Shown here piece after piece: positions 1-6,725 of a DNA stretch of 14,498 nucleotides. Origin of the DNA: Sphaerochaeta sp. (lineage in GTDB: Bacteria > Spirochaetota > Spirochaetia > Sphaerochaetales > Sphaerochaetaceae); contig JALOBD010000046.1 of the NCBI GenBank assembly GCA_023228445.1, positions 1 to 14,498 of the forward strand, given 5' to 3'. A model generated the notes under the pieces. The model made no database searches. It saw only the letters and a program-made list of their open reading frames with translations, and was not told the DNA's origin. Both the position numbers and the translations under genes were made by a program. Each line of letters opens with the position of its first letter. The first letter of the stretch is position 1.

Positions 1-962
1 ACCGACCAGTGTGCATAATCTGCAAGGTACTTCTTGAAGTCCAGTCCCCAGGTGTGCTCACAGATGAGGAGCAGCGGGTCCATGAAGCGGTCGTTGGATG
101 CCGCCTGGGGATTACGGGCAAGCCACTGCACGAGGCGGCGAAACGCGCTGACCTTGGAGGGATCGCTTCCCACCCCGTGGATCCAGGAGTCGCCGATCTC
201 TGCCTCAAGGACGGGAAGGTCGCCGGTGTACGGCAGGATCGATCGGGCATAGGAGGAGAGGTCGCTGGCGAGGATCTCGGCATCAGGATAGCGCCGCTTG
301 AGGCGTCGGAAGGTCTCCAGGACCTCCGCTTCGCTCGGCGGCCCCTCGTTGTCGGCGCTGTTCTCGATGACCAAGAGGTCTTCGAAATCCCCGATCGGCT
401 CATGTGAACCGTAGGAGGCGTCGTACTGTACGACCACCTCCTCACCTGAAGGTGCTCGCCAGACAAAGAGGCGGGGCACCTCGGGCACCGGAGAGCCTCC
501 GTTTACCCCGAGGTGGAGGAAGCGGATGCCCGCCTCTGCCAGGTAGGGCACGAGGGCCACCGTATGGCCCGGTACATCGGTCATCTTTGCTGCAATGGTA
601 TGCTTGGAAAAACGGGCGTCGAGATCCTGGCAGAGGGAGAGGGCGTAGCGTGCCAGGTGGCTGTCCATCAACTCGGTGTGGGTGGTGAACGGCAGGCCAT
701 GCCAGACGATGTCCCCGGCGATGATGGCGCGCTCCATTGCCTCACGCTCCGCTTCATCGGCCTGCTCAAGGTAGCGCTTGATCAGCCAGGAGCCGGTGGT
801 CCACGCCAAGCGCTCCGCTCCACCCCGGTTTCGCAGGCGGGAGGCCACTGCCACCGCGTTGGGGATGAAGTGGGTGAAGTACCGCTCTATCGTTTGTGAC
901 GCCAAATCGGTGAACCCGATGTCCAAATGTGTCTTGAAGACTAGATGTACCCGTCTGACCAT
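1..962 (-). CDS. DUF5054 / glycoside hydrolase 38-like protein, partial (3' end outside window)
   Basis: The minus-strand frame is open from an ATG at 962-960 to the window edge, giving about 320 codons of the N-terminal part. I translated it by hand in several stretches and found no stop. A purine-rich Shine-Dalgarno (GGGGGAAGGGGG) lies directly before the ATG. The N-terminus carries a THLDIGFT motif with an H-x-D pair (H12, D14), like the zinc ligands of GH38 alpha-mannosidases. A TDVPGH motif with D129 fits the family's catalytic Asp region. WHGLPFTTHTELMD and EHTWGLDFKKYL are also typical of DUF5054 proteins as I recall them. DUF5054 members are presumed cytoplasmic glycoside-processing proteins, but their substrates are unknown to me. 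It is divergent from the AraC-family gene, so that regulator may control it. The family call is fairly sure; the activity is inferred. Confidence 0.75.
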   Translation of the reverse strand, partial: MVRRVHLVFKTHLDIGFTDLASQTIERYFTHFIPNAVAVASRLRNRGGAERLAWTTGSWLIKRYLEQADEAEREAMERAIIAGDIVWHGLPFTTHTELMDSHLARYALSLCQDLDARFSKHTIAAKMTDVPGHTVALVPYLAEAGIRFLHLGVNGGSPVPEVPRLFVWRAPSGEEVVVQYDASYGSHEPIGDFEDLLVIENSADNEGPPSEAEVLETFRRLKRRYPDAEILASDLSSYARSILPYTGDLPVLEAEIGDSWIHGVGSDPSKVSAFRRLVQWLARNPQAASNDRFMDPLLLICEHTWGLDFKKYLADYAHWS

Positions 963-1027
963 GCCCCCTTCCCCCTCACACTTGCACGATTATCTCTCAG
1001 TGGGCATACTAGCCCAAAGGACCGATC
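963..1027. promoter_or_regulatory. Divergent promoter region between the DUF5054 gene and araC-type gene
   Basis: This 65 bp gap must hold both start regions. Leftward, TTGGGC (1017-1012) and GATAAT (994-989) are separated by 17 bp and place a start about 20 nt before the DUF5054 gene. Rightward, TTGCAC (982-987) and CATACT (1005-1010) are also 17 bp apart. The rightward start would fall at about 1017, inside the AAAGGA ribosome site, so this assignment is weaker. The two promoters overlap, and the regulator could control both from one site. These are matches by eye only. Confidence 0.4.
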
Positions 1028-1930
1028 GTGGATACTGAACTAAACAAAGCCTCAAGGCGGCTCTCCGAACTCACCATAGCCATTGACCTGTGCGGCTTCT
1101 CCATCGACATCCAATGGATGCGCGTCATGCAGAAGACCGGACGGTGGAAAATCCCCCGCCACGCCCACTCCAGCTTTGAATTCCACTTCATCGCCCACGG
1201 TGGATGCAAAGTGGAAACCGATGAACGCTCCTTCATTGTAGGTCCCGGCTCATTGTACGTGACCGGTCCCGGCATCTACCATCAACAATCCTCACACGGC
1301 GAGAACGGGTTGATCGAGTACAGCCTCGACTGCACCTTCCACGTACGCAAGGAGAACGAGCTCTCCTGCCAAGGTGAGCTGGGCCAGCTCCACGACTTCC
1401 TCCTCACCTCTCCCTGCAAACCGGTACAGGATGCAAATGGCGTCATCCCCCTCTATGAGCAGGCGCTCAAGGAAGCGTTGGAGCGGAAGGCGGGGTGGGC
1501 GGTCGCCATCCATTCGCTCGTCCCCGCCATCCTCATCTCAGCGGCTCGCAACATGGGCTTCACATACAATGGGCAGATCCTCAAAGAGAAGAGCCGCATG
1601 GAGCTGATCGGCGACTTCGTCGAGGACAACATCTTCCACCCGATCGGCCCGGCAGACATCGCCACCTTCATGAACCTCAGTGAAAAACAAATATCGCGTA
1701 TCATCTTCGCCAGCGAAGGGTATCCGACAAAGCGGTACATCACCTTCGCAAAGGTTGAGCAGGCCAAGAAGATGCTCGAGGATTCGTCCAATTCGCTTGG
1801 TGAAATCGCTGCCCTGCTGGGCTTTGCCACAACGAGCTACTTCAACACGGTATTCAGAAAAATCGAAGGCATCAGCCCCGGTGCCTACCGTGCACAATCG
1901 AGGTCTGAATCTGACACTCATCATACATGA
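1028..1930 (+). CDS. AraC-family transcriptional regulator
   Basis: This 300-residue protein has the usual AraC layout. Residues about 36-100 look like a cupin sensor domain (HAHSSFEFHF at 45-54, then a GPGSLYVTGPGIYH turn). The C-terminal 100 residues hold two helix-turn-helix motifs: about 197-221 (IGPADIATFMNLSEKQISRI) and about 246-288 (SLGEIAALLGFATTSYFNTV, followed by the conserved FRKxxGxSPGAYR ending). The start is a GTG at 1028, chosen because AAAGGA at 1016-1021 precedes it by 6 nt; the next ATG (about 1118) would cut into the sensor domain. It lies immediately upstream of the ABC transporter genes and divergent from the DUF5054 gene, so it is probably the sugar-responsive activator of one or both. 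The ligand cannot be read from the sequence. Confidence 0.9.
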   Translation: MDTELNKASRRLSELTIAIDLCGFSIDIQWMRVMQKTGRWKIPRHAHSSFEFHFIAHGGCKVETDERSFIVGPGSLYVTGPGIYHQQSSHGENGLIEYSLDCTFHVRKENELSCQGELGQLHDFLLTSPCKPVQDANGVIPLYEQALKEALERKAGWAVAIHSLVPAILISAARNMGFTYNGQILKEKSRMELIGDFVEDNIFHPIGPADIATFMNLSEKQISRIIFASEGYPTKRYITFAKVEQAKKMLEDSSNSLGEIAALLGFATTSYFNTVFRKIEGISPGAYRAQSRSESDTHHT

Positions 1931-2163
1931 ATGTCTAAAAATTTACAATCGTGAATTTTAAGATGAACAGAATTTCATATAAATAGAATTATCTTTTCGT
2001 TGTATTATCAACAAATAACCTCAAATCTAGACATAAAAATATAAAAAATCGCAAAAATACTCAATCCATCCGAATTTTCATTTGTCTATTTTTTATAATC
2101 CATGGTATACTTCTTCAGGAGGGGGATGAACGAAAAACCCCATTCACGAGCCAAGGGAGTGCC
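1931..2163 (+). promoter_or_regulatory. AT-rich control region of the ABC transporter operon
   Basis: This 233 bp stretch is markedly AT-rich against GC-rich flanks. Candidate core elements are TTGTCT (2082-2087) with TATACT (2106-2111) at 18 bp spacing, and a perfect TATAAT at 2094-2099 that lacks a good -35, as often seen at activator-dependent promoters. AATCCAT occurs twice, at 2063-2069 and 2097-2103, and CAAAT is repeated at close spacing near 2010-2025. Such direct repeats could be AraC-type sites, but in AT-rich DNA they may be chance. An AAAATT/AATTTT inverted pair at 1938-1959 could be a weak terminator for the regulator gene. A short leader ORF lies at the 3' end of the region. Confidence 0.45.
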
Positions 2164-2167
2164 ATGA
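2126..2167 (+). CDS. Possible 13-codon leader ORF overlapping the permease start
   Basis: An ATG at 2126 follows a strong purine-rich site (AGGAGGGGG, 2117-2125) and reads 13 codons (MNEKPHSRAKGVP) to a TGA at 2165-2167. That stop shares bases with the permease ATG at 2164 in an ATGA overlap, the usual layout of translationally coupled genes. The permease also has its own AAGGGAG site inside the leader ORF. If transcription starts from the TATACT box at 2106-2111, the message would begin near 2118 and cut into the leader's ribosome site; the TATAAT at 2094-2099 would leave it intact. The peptide shows no recognisable function. Confidence 0.35.
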   Translation: MNEKPHSRAKGVP

Positions 2168-3048
2168 ACAAACCACTACAGAGGCGGTTGAAGAAATTCC
2201 GAGTATTCTATCTCATGTTCCTTCCAGTTGCCGCCTACTTCCTCATCTTCACCTACTACCCCTTCTTCCGTGGCTTGGTCATGAGCTTTCAGGAGAATCG
2301 CCTGCTCGGGGCCAGGCCCTTCAACGGCCTTGAGAACTACCGGTTCGTCATCATGGAGCCCAATTTCCTCGCCTCGGTCAAGAATTCGATCATCATCGGC
2401 GTGTGGGACATGGGCCTCTACTTTGCCTTCGCCCTCCTCCTTGCCCTGATCCTCAACGAGGTGGCCCGGCGGACCATCAAACAATCGATCCAGACGATCG
2501 CCTACCTGCCCTACCTCTTCAGCTGGGCAGTCATCGGTGGCGTCTGGGCCCTGATCTTCGACCTGCAAGGGTTGGCCAACAAGGCCCTCTCCCTCTTCGG
2601 TGTCGAGCCGATCTTCTTTCTTGCCGCCCCATCACTGGCCCGCCCCCTGATCATCGCCATGGGGGTGTGGCGCTCGATGGGGTACTTCGCCCTCCTCTTC
2701 ACCGTGGCCATCATGGCCATCGACGAACAGCTCTTCGAAGCGGCCCGAATCGACGGGGCGAGCCGCTTCAACCAGATTACAAGGATCATCATCCCCTCGC
2801 TCGGACCAACGATGAAGACGATCATCGTGCTGCTGTCCATCGGCGTGCTCACCCACTTCGATGAGATCTATGTCATGGTGAACCCAGCCAACCGGCGCTT
2901 GATCAGCACGTTGATGCTGTACATATATGAGACGGGAATCCTGAACTTCAAGACGGGCACGGCCAGCGCCGGTGCCACCTTGGTGATGATCGGAACCGTG
3001 GCCATTACCGCCCTGATGCGAACACTCACCAGCTACGACGAGGGGTGA
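2164..3048 (+). CDS. CUT1-family ABC sugar transporter permease (MalF/LplB type)
   Basis: This 294-residue inner-membrane protein has about six hydrophobic segments (near 13-35, 76-99, 110-136, 160-187, 217-237 and 262-284). The cytoplasmic EAA loop that contacts the ATPase lies at 192-211: EAARIDGAS, then I-I-P at 209-211, matching the EAA-x3-G-x9-I-x-LP pattern. The N-terminus (YLMFLPVAAYFLIFTYYPFF) is typical of the first permease of CUT1 importers for oligosaccharides and polyols. The start at 2164 is supported by AAGGGAG at 2153-2159. The second permease begins 4 bp after its stop, so the two are co-translated. No ATP-binding subunit is encoded nearby; a shared MsmX-like ATPase elsewhere is the likely partner. 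The substrate is unknown. Confidence 0.92.
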   Translation: MNKPLQRRLKKFRVFYLMFLPVAAYFLIFTYYPFFRGLVMSFQENRLLGARPFNGLENYRFVIMEPNFLASVKNSIIIGVWDMGLYFAFALLLALILNEVARRTIKQSIQTIAYLPYLFSWAVIGGVWALIFDLQGLANKALSLFGVEPIFFLAAPSLARPLIIAMGVWRSMGYFALLFTVAIMAIDEQLFEAARIDGASRFNQITRIIIPSLGPTMKTIIVLLSIGVLTHFDEIYVMVNPANRRLISTLMLYIYETGILNFKTGTASAGATLVMIGTVAITALMRTLTSYDEG

Positions 3049-3052
3049 GATC

Positions 3053-3922
3053 ATGGCAAGACACCTGGCCAAACGCGATACACTTCCCCTCGGAGTACGG
3101 ATTATCAACAGCCTCCTGCTGGTGCTTGTCGTACTCTTGATGGGCCTGCCAATGCTCAACGTCCTTGCAGTCTCGCTCTCGACGCAGGCCAAGAGCGACA
3201 CCCCCGGTCTCGTCCTCTGGCCCTCCCCATCGACGGTACAGGGGTACACGTTCATCTGGAACCATGTGCGCTTCGGCGGGCCGTTCTTCAACACCGTCTA
3301 CGTCTCACTCGTCGGTACCGTACTGCATGTGCTCATGGCATCGCTTGCCGGCTACGTCCTGGGTGAGCAGCGCCTGCCATACCGCAAGGCGCTGACAACG
3401 TTTGTCCTCTTGACCATGACCATCCCCTACGAGTTGACGATGATCGGCATCTACGCCGTCAACCGGGACCTGCGTCTGACCAATACCTACGCCGGCTTGA
3501 TCATCAATGGCATGATCAGTGGCTTCAGCGTGCTGTTGATGCGCAACTACTTCATGGCGATCCCCCTCTCCTTGGCAGAATCGGCGCGTATCGACGGGGC
3601 CAGTGAGATCCGGATCTTCCGCTCAATCTACCTGCGCCTCTCCGTCTCTGGCCTGATGACGATCGGCACCCTCGAGCTGATCCGCAGGTGGAACAACATC
3701 ACGATGACCGTCACCTTGATCAGCGACATGAAGAAGTGGACGTTGCCTGTCGTGTTGCGGTACATCCTGTTCGACCAGACATCGACCAGCGGGACAAGCT
3801 ACATCTTCGCCAATGCGAAGATGGCGGCGGTGGTGCTCACCGCCCTGCCGCTGGTCATTCTCTACTTCTTCACCCAATCATTCTTCTCCAGTGGGATCAT
3901 GATTGGGTCAATAAAGGAGTGA
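3053..3922 (+). CDS. CUT1-family ABC sugar transporter permease (MalG/AraQ type)
   Basis: This 289-residue membrane protein is the second permease of the importer. The first segment is about 16-42 and the last about 258-276. The EAA loop is at about 176-196 and reads ESARIDGAS, so the middle Ala of EAA is Ser, and the usual proline near the loop end is missing (YLRLS). Both are tolerated variants, as far as I know. The C-terminus (FFSSGIMIGSIKE) is close to the canonical G-x-x-x-GA-x-KG ending of MalG-type permeases. The GAGGGG at the end of the first permease serves as its ribosome site. The binding-protein gene follows after 47 bp with a strong ribosome site of its own, allowing higher synthesis of that subunit. 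Confidence 0.92.
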   Translation: MARHLAKRDTLPLGVRIINSLLLVLVVLLMGLPMLNVLAVSLSTQAKSDTPGLVLWPSPSTVQGYTFIWNHVRFGGPFFNTVYVSLVGTVLHVLMASLAGYVLGEQRLPYRKALTTFVLLTMTIPYELTMIGIYAVNRDLRLTNTYAGLIINGMISGFSVLLMRNYFMAIPLSLAESARIDGASEIRIFRSIYLRLSVSGLMTIGTLELIRRWNNITMTVTLISDMKKWTLPVVLRYILFDQTSTSGTSYIFANAKMAAVVLTALPLVILYFFTQSFFSSGIMIGSIKE

Positions 3923-3969
3923 AGCTCTTCTTTGTGAAGAATGAACCATATCCAAAAGGAGGATACGTA

Positions 3970-5379
3970 ATGAAAACCAAACGATTTGTAGTTGCTTTGA
4001 TCGTGCTGGTCTTTGTGGTCGGAAGTCTCTTCGCCCAAGGCCAGATCGACCGCAAGGCAGTCGAAGTCAAAGTTCTCGCCGGAGTCACCGGAGGAAAGGA
4101 CGAAGCCGAGAACAAACTCTTCGAGAAGGCGATGGAGAGGGCCACCGGTCTGACCATCACCTGGGAGAAACCGCCCTCCGGCTACGACCAGGTATTGATG
4201 CAGAAGCTGGGCGCCGGTGAGGCGTATGACCTGATCTACCTCAACCAGTTCCAGATGTACACCCTGGCAAACCAGGGAGCACTGACGGATCTGACCAGCC
4301 GGATCGCCGCCTCACGCGTCTACGCTGAGAACGTCGATCGGGAGGAGTTGGAGAAAATCCAGATGAACGGCAGGTACTACGCCGGATTCAACAAGCTCGA
4401 GGTCTTCCCGTTGGTCAACGTAAACAAGGCGATCACCGACAAGCTCGGCATCAACCTGGATACGTTGAACACCCTCGATGACTACTACCAGATGCTCAGG
4501 AGCGTCAAGAACTACATGGAGAACGTCGTGGGACGAAAGCCCTACTACCCCTTCTTCACCTACATGCCCGACATCTGGGACCTGCAGCCGTGGTTCAGTT
4601 CAGTTGGGTTGCGGCGCGGCGTCTTCAAGGACGCCTCGGGCAAGAAGTATGCACCGTTTGTCGATCCCAAGGCACAACCGGTCTGGCAGTGGCTCGCAAA
4701 ACTGTACCGCGAGGGCCTCATGGACCCGGCATCGTTCACCGGCAAGACCGGCGACATGCGCAACAAGATGTGGCAGAGCCAGGAGATTGTCATGGACGTC
4801 GACTGGGCTGCGTGGACCGGGCTGTACAACAACAACGCCATTACGGCGGGCACCTATCCGCACATCGTCAACATTGTCGGCCTGCCGGGCACCAAGAGCC
4901 CTCAGGGCACCTACCTCTTGGAGCAGGGCGGTGCGTCGCTGTGGGCGATCCCGTCCAACGCCAAGCACCCCGATGAGGCGTTCAAGATCATCGAGTACAT
5001 GGCGACCAAGGAGGGAGGCCTGTTGCTCTCAGCGGGGATCGAGGGGTACGACTACGTCGTCCAGAACGGCAAGCTCGCCTTTACCGAGGTCGGGCTCGCC
5101 CACGCCAAGGACCACGGAGCACCGTTCCCGATCTCGACACAGTTCGACCTTGGGGTCCTCGGCACGATGAACCCCGGCGTCCTGGAATCGGTTGCCATCG
5201 GCAAGCGGGCAGACGTCGAGGTGGCACCGATGGGGTACGCCGATGGAGAGCTGGACGCACGCAAGTACTATGATATCATGTCCAAGTGGATGACTGATTG
5301 CATCATGGGCAAGATCAGTGCGGACGTAGCGATGAGAGAGGCTGCCAACGAGCTTCGCATCAACAAGCTCATTGACTGA
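3970..5379 (+). CDS. ABC transporter periplasmic solute-binding protein (CUT1 type)
   Basis: The frame is open from further upstream, but the true start is the ATG at 3970. It follows AAAGGAGG (3955-3962) by 7 nt and opens a classical signal peptide (MKTKR, a hydrophobic run to about residue 19, then SLFA|QG). The product is 469 residues, a normal length for CUT1/LplA-like binding proteins. There is no cysteine at the cleavage site, so it should be a soluble periplasmic protein rather than a lipoprotein, which implies an outer membrane. Binding-protein features include AYDLIYLNQFQMYTLANQGA near 85-104 and a hinge-like GGASLWAIPSNAKHPDEAFK segment near residues 320-340. It captures the ligand for the two permeases upstream. 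A perfect terminator follows 21 bp after the stop. The ligand is not identifiable. Confidence 0.92.
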   Translation: MKTKRFVVALIVLVFVVGSLFAQGQIDRKAVEVKVLAGVTGGKDEAENKLFEKAMERATGLTITWEKPPSGYDQVLMQKLGAGEAYDLIYLNQFQMYTLANQGALTDLTSRIAASRVYAENVDREELEKIQMNGRYYAGFNKLEVFPLVNVNKAITDKLGINLDTLNTLDDYYQMLRSVKNYMENVVGRKPYYPFFTYMPDIWDLQPWFSSVGLRRGVFKDASGKKYAPFVDPKAQPVWQWLAKLYREGLMDPASFTGKTGDMRNKMWQSQEIVMDVDWAAWTGLYNNNAITAGTYPHIVNIVGLPGTKSPQGTYLLEQGGASLWAIPSNAKHPDEAFKIIEYMATKEGGLLLSAGIEGYDYVVQNGKLAFTEVGLAHAKDHGAPFPISTQFDLGVLGTMNPGVLESVAIGKRADVEVAPMGYADGELDARKYYDIMSKWMTDCIMGKISADVAMREAANELRINKLID

Positions 5380-5400
5380 GCGGTTGACCACCATGTCTAT

Positions 5401-5428
5401 GGGCGCAGCGGTTGCTGCGCCCCTTTTT
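5401..5428 (+). terminator. Intrinsic terminator after the binding-protein gene
   Basis: GGGCGCAGC (5401-5409) and GCTGCGCCC (5414-5422) form a perfect 9 bp stem with a GGTT loop. A C and five Ts (5424-5428) follow. It begins 21 bp after the binding-protein stop and ends 16 bp before the PHP gene's ATG. That leaves no room for a promoter between terminator and PHP gene, so the PHP gene depends on readthrough or on a promoter inside the binding-protein gene. Confidence 0.88.
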
Positions 5429-5444
5429 CCAAAGTGAGGGAGCG

Positions 5445-6725
5445 ATGATTTCCATTCTCAAGAAGTATGGGCACTGTGATGAGCGGACCTATCAGCACAT
5501 CCCGTTTTCCGTCTCAGAGGGCATAGAACGGATCGAGATCGCATACTCATACCTGCGCCACCGCCTCACCCCCACCGCCAACGGCCAGCACAACGAGGAG
5601 GTCAACATCATCGACCTCGGATTGCTCGACCAAGAGGGCGAGCTCTGCGGCTGGTCGGGCTCGGAGTTGCTCTCCATCCACGTAGGGGAATCCTCAAGCT
5701 CTCCCGGGTATCGACGGGCCCCCATCCACAGCGGGACGTGGCGCCTCATCCTCGGTGTCTACAAGGTGCAGAGCGAGGTGGAGGTCACCATCACCATCAC
5801 ACTGGTGGAGAAGCAACGGCGCTGGCTCAAGGGGGACCTGCACCTGCACACCGTCAATAGCGACGGGGTCTACACCACTGGTGAGGTAATCCACCTGGCC
5901 AAGAGGACCGGCTTGGACTTCATCGCCTTGACCGACCACAACAACACCGAACAGAACAAGGAGATCGGCAATCCCGAAGGCATCACCGTGATCCCCGGCA
6001 TGGAGTACACCAACTACCGGGGGCACGCCGACTTCTTCTTCACCGACGACGGGATCTTCACCGTCAATCCTCTCTCCAACACACCCGAGGAGTTCTCCCT
6101 TTTTGTCACCGCGGCCAAGGCGCGTGGTGCGGTGATGTGTCTCAACCACCCCTTTGACGAGGGCAGTCCGTGGTTGCTTGGCTTTGAACAACCGTGTGAA
6201 CTGGTAGAGGTCTGGAACGGGTTTCCCAAACCGTCTGACCATCAGGCCATCTCCTGGTGGCATGCACAGCTCTGCACCGGACGCAGGCTCGTGGGTGTCG
6301 GTGGCTCCGATACGCACCGCATCGAGCAGGGTCGCAGCTGGGGAACCCCGACAACCCACGTCCATGCCCGCTCCACCGGCCGCCATGACCTGCTCGAGGC
6401 GCTGGTCGAGGGGCGGGTCTCCATCAGCGCCAATGCCGATGCCGCGATTCTGGAGATCCAGATCGGGTCGGCCGGATTGGGGGAGTCACAGGTATTTGTA
6501 GAGGGTTTGGAGGGCACCATCACGATCAACCGGGCCAGACGGGGTGATGTCGCCGTCCTGTACAGCGATGAGGGCGAGGAAGAGCGCTTCACCGCCGAGT
6601 TCGATGGGACGGTTCTTTTCAGCTTCCCGGTCAAGAGACGATACTTCTATCGCACCGAACTCTACCGCACCACGTTGGGCATGATCATGCTCAACGCCCT
6701 CACCAATCCCGTCTACCTCACGTGA
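5445..6725 (+). CDS. PHP-domain metallohydrolase, CehA/McbA family
   Basis: This is a 426-residue protein. Residues 1-125 are a poorly conserved beta-rich region and the PHP domain spans about 130-300. The full set of PHP metal ligands is visible: H133-x-H135 and D140 (DLHLHTVNSD), H165 (LTDHNN), E187 (PGMEYT), H194, H235 (CLNHPFD) and D289-x-H291 (GGSDTHR). It is therefore probably an active phosphoesterase or hydrolase using two or three metals. No signal peptide is seen, so it should be cytosolic. I chose the ATG at 5445 because GTGAGGGAG precedes it; an upstream TTG in the same frame lies inside the terminator loop. The gene is distal to the ABC transporter, so its substrate may be the imported compound. 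Its last 13 bp overlap the convergent lacI-type gene. The family is sure, the substrate unknown. Confidence 0.88.
   Translation: MISILKKYGHCDERTYQHIPFSVSEGIERIEIAYSYLRHRLTPTANGQHNEEVNIIDLGLLDQEGELCGWSGSELLSIHVGESSSSPGYRRAPIHSGTWRLILGVYKVQSEVEVTITITLVEKQRRWLKGDLHLHTVNSDGVYTTGEVIHLAKRTGLDFIALTDHNNTEQNKEIGNPEGITVIPGMEYTNYRGHADFFFTDDGIFTVNPLSNTPEEFSLFVTAAKARGAVMCLNHPFDEGSPWLLGFEQPCELVEVWNGFPKPSDHQAISWWHAQLCTGRRLVGVGGSDTHRIEQGRSWGTPTTHVHARSTGRHDLLEALVEGRVSISANADAAILEIQIGSAGLGESQVFVEGLEGTITINRARRGDVAVLYSDEGEEERFTAEFDGTVLFSFPVKRRYFYRTELYRTTLGMIMLNALTNPVYLT

Noticed and set aside
9..899. Several plus-strand open frames at the left edge
   Set aside because: They are antisense to the DUF5054 gene, whose minus-strand frame is open to the window edge and shows family motifs.
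1936..1960. AT-rich inverted repeat after the AraC-type gene as a terminator
   Set aside because: A stem of only A-T pairs with no T tail is not convincing. It is mentioned only inside the control-region entry.
3928..3941. Small TTCTT-TGTG-AAGAA hairpin between the second permease and the binding-protein gene
   Set aside because: The stem is only 5 weak base pairs and no T run follows. It is too weak to call a terminator or processing site.
3688..3969. Upstream extension of the solute-binding protein frame by 94 codons
   Set aside because: It lies within the second permease gene and its 47 bp downstream gap. The ATG at 3970 has a strong ribosome site and begins a proper signal peptide.
5412..5444. 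Alternative TTG start of the PHP protein
   Set aside because: It falls in the loop of the terminator hairpin. The ATG at 5445 has its own ribosome site.
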